Assembly: GCF_018449635.1 (NCBI RefSeq)
Contig: NZ_JAAVUV010000008.1
Location: 186,001 to 250,000 of the forward strand
Origin: Caballeronia sp. dw_276
GTDB lineage: Bacteria > Pseudomonadota > Gammaproteobacteria > Burkholderiales > Burkholderiaceae
DNA length: 64,000 nucleotides
Direction of reading: 5' to 3'
A program made the position numbers and the translations under genes. How positions within the stretch are numbered: position 1 is the stretch's first letter; every line of letters begins with the position of its first letter. Below the pieces are notes generated by a model, which saw only the letters and a program-made list of their open reading frames with translations, was not told where the DNA came from and ran no database searches. Below, piece by piece: positions 8,504 to 15,960 of the stretch.

Positions 8504-8725
8504 ATGAGCATCGCTTTGTTAGTCGTGATCGGAATCGCCTTGGTAGCGGGCGGTGTTGGTGTGACGTTTGCACTGGCGTCGGCGTTGCCGCAAGACGTGT
8601 TGCAGCGTGCGCAGGAAAATGGTCGTTATGCCGGTCTGGCAGCGGACGATCAAGGCGGCAGCACGGGTACACGGGCGACGACGGGCGCGCGGAACCTTGG
8701 ACATCAAGCCATCAATGCCATCTGA
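8504..8725 (+). CDS. Small membrane protein overlapping gntR
   Basis: A 73-residue frame with one N-terminal membrane segment (MSIALLVVIGIALVAGGVGV) and a Gly/Ala/Thr-rich tail. It has a good ribosome-binding site (TAGGAGCCGGAA) and its end overlaps the gntR start by 11 bp, which suggests translational coupling. I do not recognise a family. A single helix with a soluble tail is compatible with a membrane tether or a leader peptide. It is supported by RBS and context rather than homology. Confidence 0.5.
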   Translation: MSIALLVVIGIALVAGGVGVTFALASALPQDVLQRAQENGRYAGLAADDQGGSTGTRATTGARNLGHQAINAI

Positions 8726-9470
8726 TACTGAAGTTGCTGCAACGTCTGCCAATATTCTCGAACCGCGGCTGGAGCCGAGGCCTGCGGGTGTGACGCTTTC
8801 GCTGGCGCCGATCAATGCAACGGTCTCGTTGCGTGATCAGGCCTATGCCCGGTTGCGTCAGGCCATATCGGAAGCGGATATTTATCGTTCGCGGGAAGAG
8901 ATCAGGCTGGACGAGAAGGATTTGACCGAAGCGTTGGGCGTAAGTCGTACGCCTATTCGCGAGGCCATGACGTTACTGGAGCAGGAAGGATTTCTGCGGA
9001 CGGTGCCACGTCGTGGGATTTATATCGTGCGCAAGACCAAGCACGAGATTGTCGAGATGATCAACATGTGGGCCGCGCTCGAGAGCATGGCCGCGAGGCT
9101 CGCGACCCAGCGCGCGACAGACGAAGAGATCGCTTCGCTTCGTCACATGTTCGACCATTTTCAGAATACCGCGCCGGCCGAACACATCGACGAGTATTCG
9201 GAGGCGAATATCGCCTTCCATCAAGCGATTGTGCAATTGAGCAAGTCGCAGATTCTCTTCGATACGATCAAGAATATTTTCGTGCACGTGCGGGCGATCC
9301 GGAAGATGACAATTTCGCAAAGCGACCGCGCGGCGAGATCGATCGAGGATCATATGCGGATTATCGAGGCGCTCGAAGCGCGCGATACTGAACTGGTCGA
9401 GAGGCTGGTTCGACAGCATTCGCTGGATCTGGCCGCGTTCGTGCAGAAGAATTGCGATTTTCTGGATTGA
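8715..9470 (+). CDS. GntR-family regulator, FadR/FCD subfamily
   Basis: A 251-residue repressor-type protein. The N-terminal winged HTH spans about residues 35-95 (RLRQAISEADIYRSREEIRL, then LTEALGVSRTPIREAMTLLE). A C-terminal helical FCD domain follows (AALESMAARLATQRATDEE, with metal-binding-type His in EDHMRIIEALEARD). FCD domains bind organic acids. The ATG at 8715 fits the domain start; the frame upstream lies in another reading frame of the small membrane gene. The shared TTGTATATCA sites at frc1, frc2, the dehydrogenase and its own unit suggest that it controls them. The ligand may be oxalate or an oxalate-derived acid; this is inference. Confidence 0.88.
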   Translation: MPSDTEVAATSANILEPRLEPRPAGVTLSLAPINATVSLRDQAYARLRQAISEADIYRSREEIRLDEKDLTEALGVSRTPIREAMTLLEQEGFLRTVPRRGIYIVRKTKHEIVEMINMWAALESMAARLATQRATDEEIASLRHMFDHFQNTAPAEHIDEYSEANIAFHQAIVQLSKSQILFDTIKNIFVHVRAIRKMTISQSDRAARSIEDHMRIIEALEARDTELVERLVRQHSLDLAAFVQKNCDFLD

Positions 9471-9514
9471 ACGAAGCAGGGCGCCTGCAATTGAGTTGAA
9501 GGGTTTCTGATTTT

Positions 9515-9554
9515 AAAAAGCAGCACTCGGACTATATGCCGATTGCTGCTTTTT
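9515..9554. terminator. Rho-independent terminator after gntR
   Basis: AAAAAGCAGCA (9515-9525) pairs with TGCTGCTTTTT (9544-9554), an 11-bp stem with an 18-nt loop and flanking A/T runs on both sides. It separates gntR from the frc2 promoter. Confidence 0.8.
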
Positions 9555-9589
9555 GCGTTTACGCCTCCAGACCTCTGGAAAACACTCTC

Positions 9590-9626
9590 TTGACTCTGTG
9601 TGTGCTTGGAATATTGTATATCACAA
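9590..9626 (+). promoter_or_regulatory. frc2 promoter with GntR-type operator
   Basis: -35 TTGACT (9590-9595), 16-bp spacer, -10-like TATTGT (9612-9617), overlapped by TTGTATATCACAA (9614-9626). The layout is the same as at frc1, with 19 identical bases. The leader to the ATG is about 50 nt, much shorter than at frc1. Confidence 0.6.
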
Positions 9627-9674
9627 CAAAAACGCACATTCCAAGCGCCAGCGCCAACCCACGAGACCCGCCCC

Positions 9675-10922
9675 ATGAGCAAAGCCCTTGCCGGCGTACG
9701 CATCCTCGATTTCACGCACGTCCAGTCGGGCCCGACCTGCACCCAGCTTCTAGCGTGGTTCGGCGCGGACGTCATCAAGGTCGAACGCGCGGGCATCGGC
9801 GATATCACCCGCGAACAACTCCGCGACATCCCGGACGCCGACAGCCTCTACTTCACGATGCTGAACCACAACAAGCGCTCGGTCACTATCGATACGAAAA
9901 ATCCGGAGGGCAAGAAGGTCCTGGAATCGCTCGTGAAAAGCTGCGACGTGCTCGTCGAAAACTTTGCGCCGGGCGCGCTCGACCGCATGGGCTTCACATG
10001 GGAACGCATTCAGGAACTGAATCCGAAGATGATCGTGGCATCGGTGAAAGGTTTCGGTCCCGGGCCCTACGAGGATTGCAAGGTCTACGAGAACGTCGCG
10101 CAATGCGCGGGAGGCGCGGCATCGACGACTGGTTTCGATGACGGTCCGCCCGTTGTCAGCGGCGCGCAAATCGGCGATTCGGGAACGGGACTGCACCTGG
10201 CGTTGGGGATTGTCACCGCGCTTTATCAGCGCAACGCGACGGGTCGCGGCCAGAAGGTGCTCGCGGCCATGCAGGACGGCGTGCTCAACCTTTGCCGCGT
10301 GAAGCTGCGCGATCAGCAGCGCCTCGAACGCACCGGCGTGATGAAAGAATATCCGCAATACCCGAATGGCGAATTCGGCGAGGCCGTGCCGCGTGCGGGC
10401 AACGCATCGGGCGGCGGCCAGCCGGGATGGATCCTGAAATGCAAAGGGTGGGAAACGGACCCGAACGCGTACATCTACTTCATCACGCAAGCGCCCGTGT
10501 GGGGCGAAATCTGCAAGGTGATCGGCAAGCCCGAATGGATCGATCATCCGAACTTCAGCACGGCCGCAGCAAGGCTTCCCCATCTGAAGGACATCTTCGC
10601 CGAGATCGAACAATGGACGATGACCAAGACCAAGTTCGAAGCCATGGAAATCCTGAACCAGCATGACATCCCCTGTGGGCCGATCCTGTCGATGAAGGAA
10701 ATCGCCGAGGACACGTCATTGCGAAAGACCGGGACGATCGTGGAAGTGGATCATCCGGTGCGCGGCAAATACCTGACCGTCGGCAACCCGATCAAGCTCT
10801 CCGACAGCCCGACGGATGTCACCCGTTCACCGCTTCTTGGCGAACACACCGACGAGGTCATGACAGAACTCGGCTACACGGCCGACCAGATCGCGACACT
10901 CCGGAGCCTGGGCGCGATCTAG
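9675..10922 (+). CDS. Formyl-CoA:oxalate CoA-transferase-like protein, copy 2
   Basis: A class III CoA-transferase of 415 residues, colinear with frc1 and very similar along its length. The catalytic Asp is D168 (IGDSGTG). The glycine loop reads SGGGQPG, so the first Gly of the GGGGQ loop found in Frc and YfdW is Ser245 here. One residue is missing near position 131 relative to copy 1. The start at 9675 matches copy 1, but its ribosome-binding site is weak. The promoter is shared in design with frc1. It is either a second oxalate enzyme or a paralogue with another acceptor acid. Confidence 0.82.
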   Translation: MSKALAGVRILDFTHVQSGPTCTQLLAWFGADVIKVERAGIGDITREQLRDIPDADSLYFTMLNHNKRSVTIDTKNPEGKKVLESLVKSCDVLVENFAPGALDRMGFTWERIQELNPKMIVASVKGFGPGPYEDCKVYENVAQCAGGAASTTGFDDGPPVVSGAQIGDSGTGLHLALGIVTALYQRNATGRGQKVLAAMQDGVLNLCRVKLRDQQRLERTGVMKEYPQYPNGEFGEAVPRAGNASGGGQPGWILKCKGWETDPNAYIYFITQAPVWGEICKVIGKPEWIDHPNFSTAAARLPHLKDIFAEIEQWTMTKTKFEAMEILNQHDIPCGPILSMKEIAEDTSLRKTGTIVEVDHPVRGKYLTVGNPIKLSDSPTDVTRSPLLGEHTDEVMTELGYTADQIATLRSLGAI

Positions 10923-10963
10923 TTTATTGCGCTGGTTTCATGCGCGGATGAGAGCTTTCCGCA

Positions 10964-11779
10964 ATGGCGCCGCGCACAGGAATTCGATACCTTCGTGACG
11001 TTTCATCAAACAATATTTCTGACACGGATACATCGATGCTCGACGGGGTCTGGTGTGCGCTAGCGGTGATTGCATCGGTACAAAGTCTGCGTACGCCGGG
11101 CGCTGTATCGCCGGCGAGGCAACAAGCATTACGCGATGCCGCCGGCGTCGGCGCAGCCGTGATCGTGGCTTACGCCATGGCCACGGGCTTCGAATCGATG
11201 CTCGTCGCGCTTGCCATCGCGGCATTCGCCGTGTTCACGCCGAGATTTGGAAAGGCGACGCCCGCGTCGCTGCAAAGCGCGCTGGCGTTGGCGGCACTGG
11301 CGTCGGCATCGGCGGATCGCGCGCTTGGAATTGATACGGGCGCCTCTCTTGGATGGACTGCGCTCGGTGGTTTGATGGCTGTGGCGGTGGTCTTTATCGC
11401 CGGCTTTCTGCGTGTCGGTTCGCGCTTCCGCGTGCTTGACAACCTCTTCCAAAACGCGTCCGCCAGCGCAATGCACTTTGCGTGCGCGGCGTTATGCACG
11501 GTCATCGCCTATACGGCGGGGTTCGAGGGCGGGGCGGTGGCGGTGGTTATCATCGGCGCGATGGTCGCGTTGATCGGCGCCTACCTTGCGATGGCGCTCG
11601 CCGATCGTGCGTACCCGGTGTTTATCGCTGCGTTGAATGGCTATGCGGCCTGCTCGGTCGTTGCGGCGGGCGTAGGCCTCGCGAACGGCGCGCTGGTCGT
11701 GACCGGCGTTGCGCTCGTGCTGGGATGCGTGGCGGCATGCACGAGCGCGGTTCCGTCGCGGGTGTCGAGCAAGAAATAG
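10964..11779 (+). CDS. Multi-spanning membrane protein, weakly PntB-like
   Basis: A 271-residue protein with about seven or eight hydrophobic segments and almost no soluble part. The stretch LNGYAACSVVAAGVGLANGA, followed by VVTGVALVLG, recalls the membrane part of the beta subunit of proton-translocating transhydrogenase (PntB). The NADP-binding domain of PntB is absent. An alternative start is the ATG at 11036 (MLDGVWCAL), just before the first membrane segment; neither start has a strong ribosome-binding site. It lies between frc2 and an MFS gene on the same strand. Function uncertain; the PntB likeness is by eye. Confidence 0.5.
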   Translation: MAPRTGIRYLRDVSSNNISDTDTSMLDGVWCALAVIASVQSLRTPGAVSPARQQALRDAAGVGAAVIVAYAMATGFESMLVALAIAAFAVFTPRFGKATPASLQSALALAALASASADRALGIDTGASLGWTALGGLMAVAVVFIAGFLRVGSRFRVLDNLFQNASASAMHFACAALCTVIAYTAGFEGGAVAVVIIGAMVALIGAYLAMALADRAYPVFIAALNGYAACSVVAAGVGLANGALVVTGVALVLGCVAACTSAVPSRVSSKK

Positions 11780-11856
11780 AGGCCGGGCGTTACCATGACG
11801 GCGTTTCCTGCATTCGTCGTCCTGCCCGACTTTCAAACGCTCAAGCCGCCCTGCCA

Positions 11857-13104
11857 ATGATCGACGATTCCCGCAGCACCGCGGCACCTCAGTTTTCAAC
11901 ATCCAACGAAGCCCGTTCCCGGCGCAACACGCTCGTGCTTGCCGCGGGTCTGTCGTTTGGCACCGCGATAGCGCTCGGCCTCACGCGTTTTTCCTATGCG
12001 CTGTTGTTGCCCGCCATGAAAGCCGATCTGGGCTGGAGTTTTGCGCAGGCCGGCGCCATGAACACAGCGAACGCCCTCGGCTATCTGCTCGGCGCGCTAA
12101 CCTTTCCGTTGTTGTCGCGCCGCTGGCCGGCGGGTGTGTGTTTTATCGGTGGATGCGTGCTGACTGCGTTGTTGATGGTCGCGGGCGGTCTCGTTTCCGA
12201 TACCCACGCGCTGCTCGCCCAGCGTGTCGTCACCGGCATGACGAGCGCATCGATATTCGTCGGTGGGAGCGTGCTTGCGGCGCGCCTAGCATCGGCTCAT
12301 CCACGCGATGCCGGTCTTGTCCTTGGACTTTATTACGGCGGTGCGGGCGTCGGGATCATCGCGGCGGCGCTGCTAGTTCCTGTCACGACTTTTCCCGGCT
12401 TGCATGGCTGGCAATGGGCGTGGTTTGCGCTGGCGGCGGCGTGTGGGGTTGCTTCGCTTGCGGCCATTGCAGCGGCGCGCAAGATTGGAATCCACGATAC
12501 CGCGCCGGCCGCCGCGCCCGGAAGCGGCGGGGTTTCCGCACGTCTTCCGTGGGCGCAACTTGGCTTCGTCCTGACCGGCTATGGGCTTTTCGGCGTCGGG
12601 TATATCGGCTACATGACGTTTCTGATTGCGCTGCTTCGCGCGGCAGGAATGAGTTCGGCGGTCGTGACGGCGTTTTATGTGCTGCTTGGCGTGGCGACCA
12701 TCGGCTCGGCGCGCATCTGGTCAGGCTTGCTCAATCGCATGCGCGGCGGCCAGGCGCTGGCGGTATTCAACGGCGTCCTCGCCTTCGCAACGCTGATGCC
12801 GGCAGTGTTCGCACAACCGGCCGTTGCGTTCGTGTCGGGCGCGCTGTTCGGCGCGACGTTTTTATCGGCGGTGGCATCGACGACCGCGTTCGTGCGGCAC
12901 AACCTTCCCGCCGCGCAATGGACGCGCGGGATCGGCGCGTTCACGATCGTGTTCGCGTTCGGACAGATCGTCGGGCCGGTTGTGATCGGCTGGATTTCGG
13001 ATGGCGCGGGTCTTGCACGCGGGCTGATGTATTCATCGGCAATGCTAGCGGCCGGCGCGGTCCTGGCTGCATTGCAAAAACCCCTGCAAAGCAAACGCGC
13101 ATAA
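11857..13104 (+). CDS. MFS transporter, YbfB/YjiJ type
   Basis: A 415-residue inner-membrane carrier with 12 predicted helices. The N-terminal half carries the features of the YbfB/YjiJ group (GLTRFSYALLLPAMKADLGW near residues 45-64). The substrate is unknown. The ATG at 11857 is supported by the start of the conserved part; the frame extends upstream through the end of the preceding gene but without homology. It may be co-transcribed with the PntB-like membrane gene 77 bp upstream, and ends in a terminator. Confidence 0.75.
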   Translation: MIDDSRSTAAPQFSTSNEARSRRNTLVLAAGLSFGTAIALGLTRFSYALLLPAMKADLGWSFAQAGAMNTANALGYLLGALTFPLLSRRWPAGVCFIGGCVLTALLMVAGGLVSDTHALLAQRVVTGMTSASIFVGGSVLAARLASAHPRDAGLVLGLYYGGAGVGIIAAALLVPVTTFPGLHGWQWAWFALAAACGVASLAAIAAARKIGIHDTAPAAAPGSGGVSARLPWAQLGFVLTGYGLFGVGYIGYMTFLIALLRAAGMSSAVVTAFYVLLGVATIGSARIWSGLLNRMRGGQALAVFNGVLAFATLMPAVFAQPAVAFVSGALFGATFLSAVASTTAFVRHNLPAAQWTRGIGAFTIVFAFGQIVGPVVIGWISDGAGLARGLMYSSAMLAAGAVLAALQKPLQSKRA

Positions 13105-13142
13105 AAAATCGCCCAACGCCTTTAAGCGATGAGCGATTTTTT
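13103..13142 (+). terminator. Rho-independent terminator after the MFS gene
   Basis: AAAAAATCGC (13103-13112) pairs with GCGATTTTTT (13133-13142) around 20 nt. The T-run is complete on the plus strand, and the A-run also allows minus-strand use by the convergent DUF4148 gene. Confidence 0.75.
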
Positions 13143-13174
13143 CGAGCGTCGTACTTGAGGCTTCGGGCGAAAGA

Positions 13175-13501
13175 TCAATGGCCGAAGTAAATGGAATGCT
13201 GTTGAATCGGTGATGCCGGAGCCATTGTGGCGCGCATGCCTGATGCCGATGTACCGCTCGTCGACGGACCATACGACTGCGTTTCTACGCCATTGGGGGA
13301 GTCGATGCGTTGCTGCGCCGCTTGCAGGCCTTGCGGATAATAGTTGTCATTCGTTGCAGGGTTATAGCCGGCCTTTTCCAGCGCGCTCAGCTGGGCGCGA
13401 ACTTCTGCGCGGGTGACGGGCGCGTCGCTTTGGGCGAAGGCAAAAGTCGGTGCTGCGAGGGCCGATGCAACCAGCAAGGCGGAAAGAAGTGACTTCGTCA
13501 T
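13175..13501 (-). CDS. DUF4148 family periplasmic protein
   Basis: A 108-residue secreted protein. It has a clear signal peptide (MTKSLLSALLVASALAAPTF, cleaved after FAFA). The DUF4148 signature follows: VTRAEVRAQLSALEKAGYNP, then NDNYYPQGLQAAQQRI. This small family is common in Burkholderia-type genomes and has no known activity. The start at 13501 is preceded by a strong GGAGG; an upstream in-frame ATG at 13537 would disturb the signal peptide. Confidence 0.85.
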   Translation of the reverse strand: MTKSLLSALLVASALAAPTFAFAQSDAPVTRAEVRAQLSALEKAGYNPATNDNYYPQGLQAAQQRIDSPNGVETQSYGPSTSGTSASGMRATMAPASPIQQHSIYFGH

Positions 13502-13721
13502 GATGAACCTCCAGAGTTCTGTTTTTTCGCTGTTCAAGTAATGCGCTGCAGATTCGTTTTTCTCTTCTGCATTCGCAACCTATGAAACCAGTCTAGGCCC
13601 CCTATTGACGATATAAAACGATAGTTTCGGCGAAAGATATTTGTTGTTTCGGCAACAATAAAGCGCTTAAAACTCAGCAGCGCTTAAGTTTCAGCGCAAT
13701 TCCCTGGCGGTTTCGCTTGAA

Positions 13722-14621
13722 TCATTGGGACGTGCGAAAGTGTTCCGCCAGAAAATCGATGAACGCACGAATCCGCGCCGGCTGATTCCGGCGGCTTGGA
13801 TAGTAGACGAACAGATCGGCTGGTGGCAGGAGAAACTCAGGCAGCACGACTTTCAGGCGACCGCTCTCGAGATATTTTGCAAGGTCCCATTCGGAGCGAA
13901 TGGAGATGCCGTGTCCATCGAGCGCCCATCCCAGGACAATATCGCCGTCGTTGCTCGACAAGCCTCCCGGCACTTTCACCGACACCGTGTCGCCATCGCG
14001 TGTAAAACGCCATACGCCATACGCATCGTCGTTCTGCCTGTGAAGAATGGTCCTGTGCCGCGCAAGATCGCTGAGCGCCGTGGGATTGCCATGCCGTTGC
14101 AAATACGCCGGCGACGCACATAGAAAGCGCCGGTTCGACATGATGCGGCGCGCGTTGAGCCGGGTATCGGGGAGGGCGCCGAAGCGGATTGCGAGATCGA
14201 ATCCCTGCTCGACAATATCGATGGGCCGGTCCGTCACGTCGAGTTGAACCTCAACTTGCGGATAACGCTGCACGAATGCGGAGACGAGCGGTGCAATCGT
14301 CGTGCGGCCAAATCCAAGCGATGCGTTCACGCGCAAGATGCCGCGCGGCGCTTCCCGGCTGCGCGATACCGCGTCTTCCATTTCCCGCATTGCAGCAAGA
14401 ATGCGCGTGGCATGACGCAAGTAGGTATCGCCTTCGTCGGTTAGGCTTGTGCTGCGCGTAGTGCGATTCACGAGCCTGACGCCCAGGCGCTGCTCCATCA
14501 GTGCAAGCCGACGCGTGGCGGCAGGAGGCGTGAGGTCAAGCGCGCGCGCTGCTGCTGACAGGCTGCCAAGGCGTGCAAGCTGAACGAAAAATTCGAGATC
14601 TGAGGTGCCGTCGTTCTTCAC
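13722..14621 (-). CDS. LysR-family regulator divergent from the D-tartrate operon
   Basis: A LysR-type regulator of 299 residues. The HTH begins DLEFFVQLARLGSLSAAARA and continues LDLTPPAATRRLALMEQRLG. The effector domain contains VNASLGFGRTTIAPLVSAF. It resembles the TtdR/DmlR branch, whose members control tartrate and D-malate use. It is divergent from the tarD-like gene, with 124 bp between starts, so it most likely activates that operon in response to tartrate or a related hydroxyacid. The identification of the branch is by eye. Confidence 0.85.
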   Translation of the reverse strand: MKNDGTSDLEFFVQLARLGSLSAAARALDLTPPAATRRLALMEQRLGVRLVNRTTRSTSLTDEGDTYLRHATRILAAMREMEDAVSRSREAPRGILRVNASLGFGRTTIAPLVSAFVQRYPQVEVQLDVTDRPIDIVEQGFDLAIRFGALPDTRLNARRIMSNRRFLCASPAYLQRHGNPTALSDLARHRTILHRQNDDAYGVWRFTRDGDTVSVKVPGGLSSNDGDIVLGWALDGHGISIRSEWDLAKYLESGRLKVVLPEFLLPPADLFVYYPSRRNQPARIRAFIDFLAEHFRTSQ

Positions 14622-14745
14622 TTAAACTGAATAATCAAATGAGTACCGGTGAAGTGTAGCGCGGCGGCGCGCGCGTAAGCTTCGTTTATCGGCTGAAGCA
14701 CGTGCTTGAGCGTTCACTTAGTCCAGCATCCAAGGAGACAGGCAC

Positions 14746-15912
14746 ATGAAAATCGTGGAAATTCGCGAGCAGACCATTCCCATCAGCTCATCGATTCGTA
14801 ATGCGTACATTGATTTCAGCAAGATGACGCTAAGTCTGGTCGCGGTGATCACGGACGTGATCCGCGATGGCAAGCCTGTCGTTGGTTATGGATTCAATTC
14901 GAACGGCCGCTATGGCCAGGGCAAGCTGATGCGCGAGCGTTTCATTCCGCGCGTGCTCGAGGCCGATCCGGGTTCGCTGGTCGATGCATCAGGCAATAAC
15001 CTCGACCCGCACAAGGTCTGGGCCGCGATGTTTACCAATGAAAAGCCGGGCGGACATGGTGAGCGGTCCGTAGCAATCGGCACCATCGACATGGCCGTGT
15101 GGGACGCGGTGGCGAAGATCGAAGACAAGCCGCTGTTTCAGCTGCTGGCTGAACGTTATGGCAACGGCACGCCGGATCGCAAGGTCTTCGTCTATGCGGC
15201 GGGCGGTTATTACTATCCCGGTCAGGACTACAGCAAGCTGAAAGACGAAATGCGCAGCTATATTGACCGGGGTTATACCGTGGTCAAGAAGAAGATTGGC
15301 GGCGGGTCGCTCGACGAGGATCTGCGCCGTATCGATGCCGTGCTTTCGGTGCTGCAGGACGGTCAGAAACTTGCCGTCGATGCAAACGGCCGCTTCGATC
15401 TCGACACGGCCATCCAGTATGCCAAGGCGCTCTCTCAATACGATCTGTTCTGGTACGAGGAAGCTGGCGATCCGCTGGATTTCGAACTTCAGGCGACGCT
15501 GCGCAATTACTACGACAAGCCCATGGCAACGGGTGAGAATTTGTTCTCCATGCAGGATGCGCGTAACCTGATTCGCTATGGGGGAATGCGCGCGGATCGC
15601 GACTACCTGCAATTCGATTGTGCGCTGAGCTATGGCCTCGTCGAATACCTGCGCACGCTCGATATGCTCCATCAACATGGCTGGTCGCGTTCACGCTGCA
15701 TTCCGCATGGCGGGCATCAGATGTCGTTGAACATTGCGGCGGGTCTCGGCCTTGGCGGCAACGAATCGTATCCGGATCTGTTCCAGCCATTCGGCGGCTT
15801 TCCAGACGGCGTGAAAGTGGTCGATGGTCATGTGACCTTGCCCGAGCTTCCCGGCCTTGGCTTTGAAGGGAAAAGCGATTTGTATGTGCACATGCAGGCG
15901 TTATCGGCTTAA
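14746..15912 (+). CDS. tarD: D(-)-tartrate dehydratase, enolase superfamily
   Basis: Dehydrates D-tartrate to enol-oxaloacetate and then oxaloacetate. Its 388 residues closely resemble the characterised Bradyrhizobium TarD along the whole length as I recall it, offset by one residue. The KxK catalytic motif is K181/K183 (VVKKKIGG). Mg ligands are D212 (VDANG), E238 (WYEEAGDP) and E264 (TGENLF). The Asp-His dyad is D291 (QFDCALSYG) and H321 (IPHGGHQ). RBS: AAGGAGACAGGCAC. The malic enzyme gene starts 48 bp later, forming a short catabolic operon. Specificity for D-tartrate over other diacids is a family inference, but every catalytic residue agrees. Confidence 0.88.
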   Translation: MKIVEIREQTIPISSSIRNAYIDFSKMTLSLVAVITDVIRDGKPVVGYGFNSNGRYGQGKLMRERFIPRVLEADPGSLVDASGNNLDPHKVWAAMFTNEKPGGHGERSVAIGTIDMAVWDAVAKIEDKPLFQLLAERYGNGTPDRKVFVYAAGGYYYPGQDYSKLKDEMRSYIDRGYTVVKKKIGGGSLDEDLRRIDAVLSVLQDGQKLAVDANGRFDLDTAIQYAKALSQYDLFWYEEAGDPLDFELQATLRNYYDKPMATGENLFSMQDARNLIRYGGMRADRDYLQFDCALSYGLVEYLRTLDMLHQHGWSRSRCIPHGGHQMSLNIAAGLGLGGNESYPDLFQPFGGFPDGVKVVDGHVTLPELPGLGFEGKSDLYVHMQALSA

Positions 15913-15960
15913 AGCGCTGGCTTAGAGTTGTCCACAAACAGCAAGCACCAGGAGACTGAA

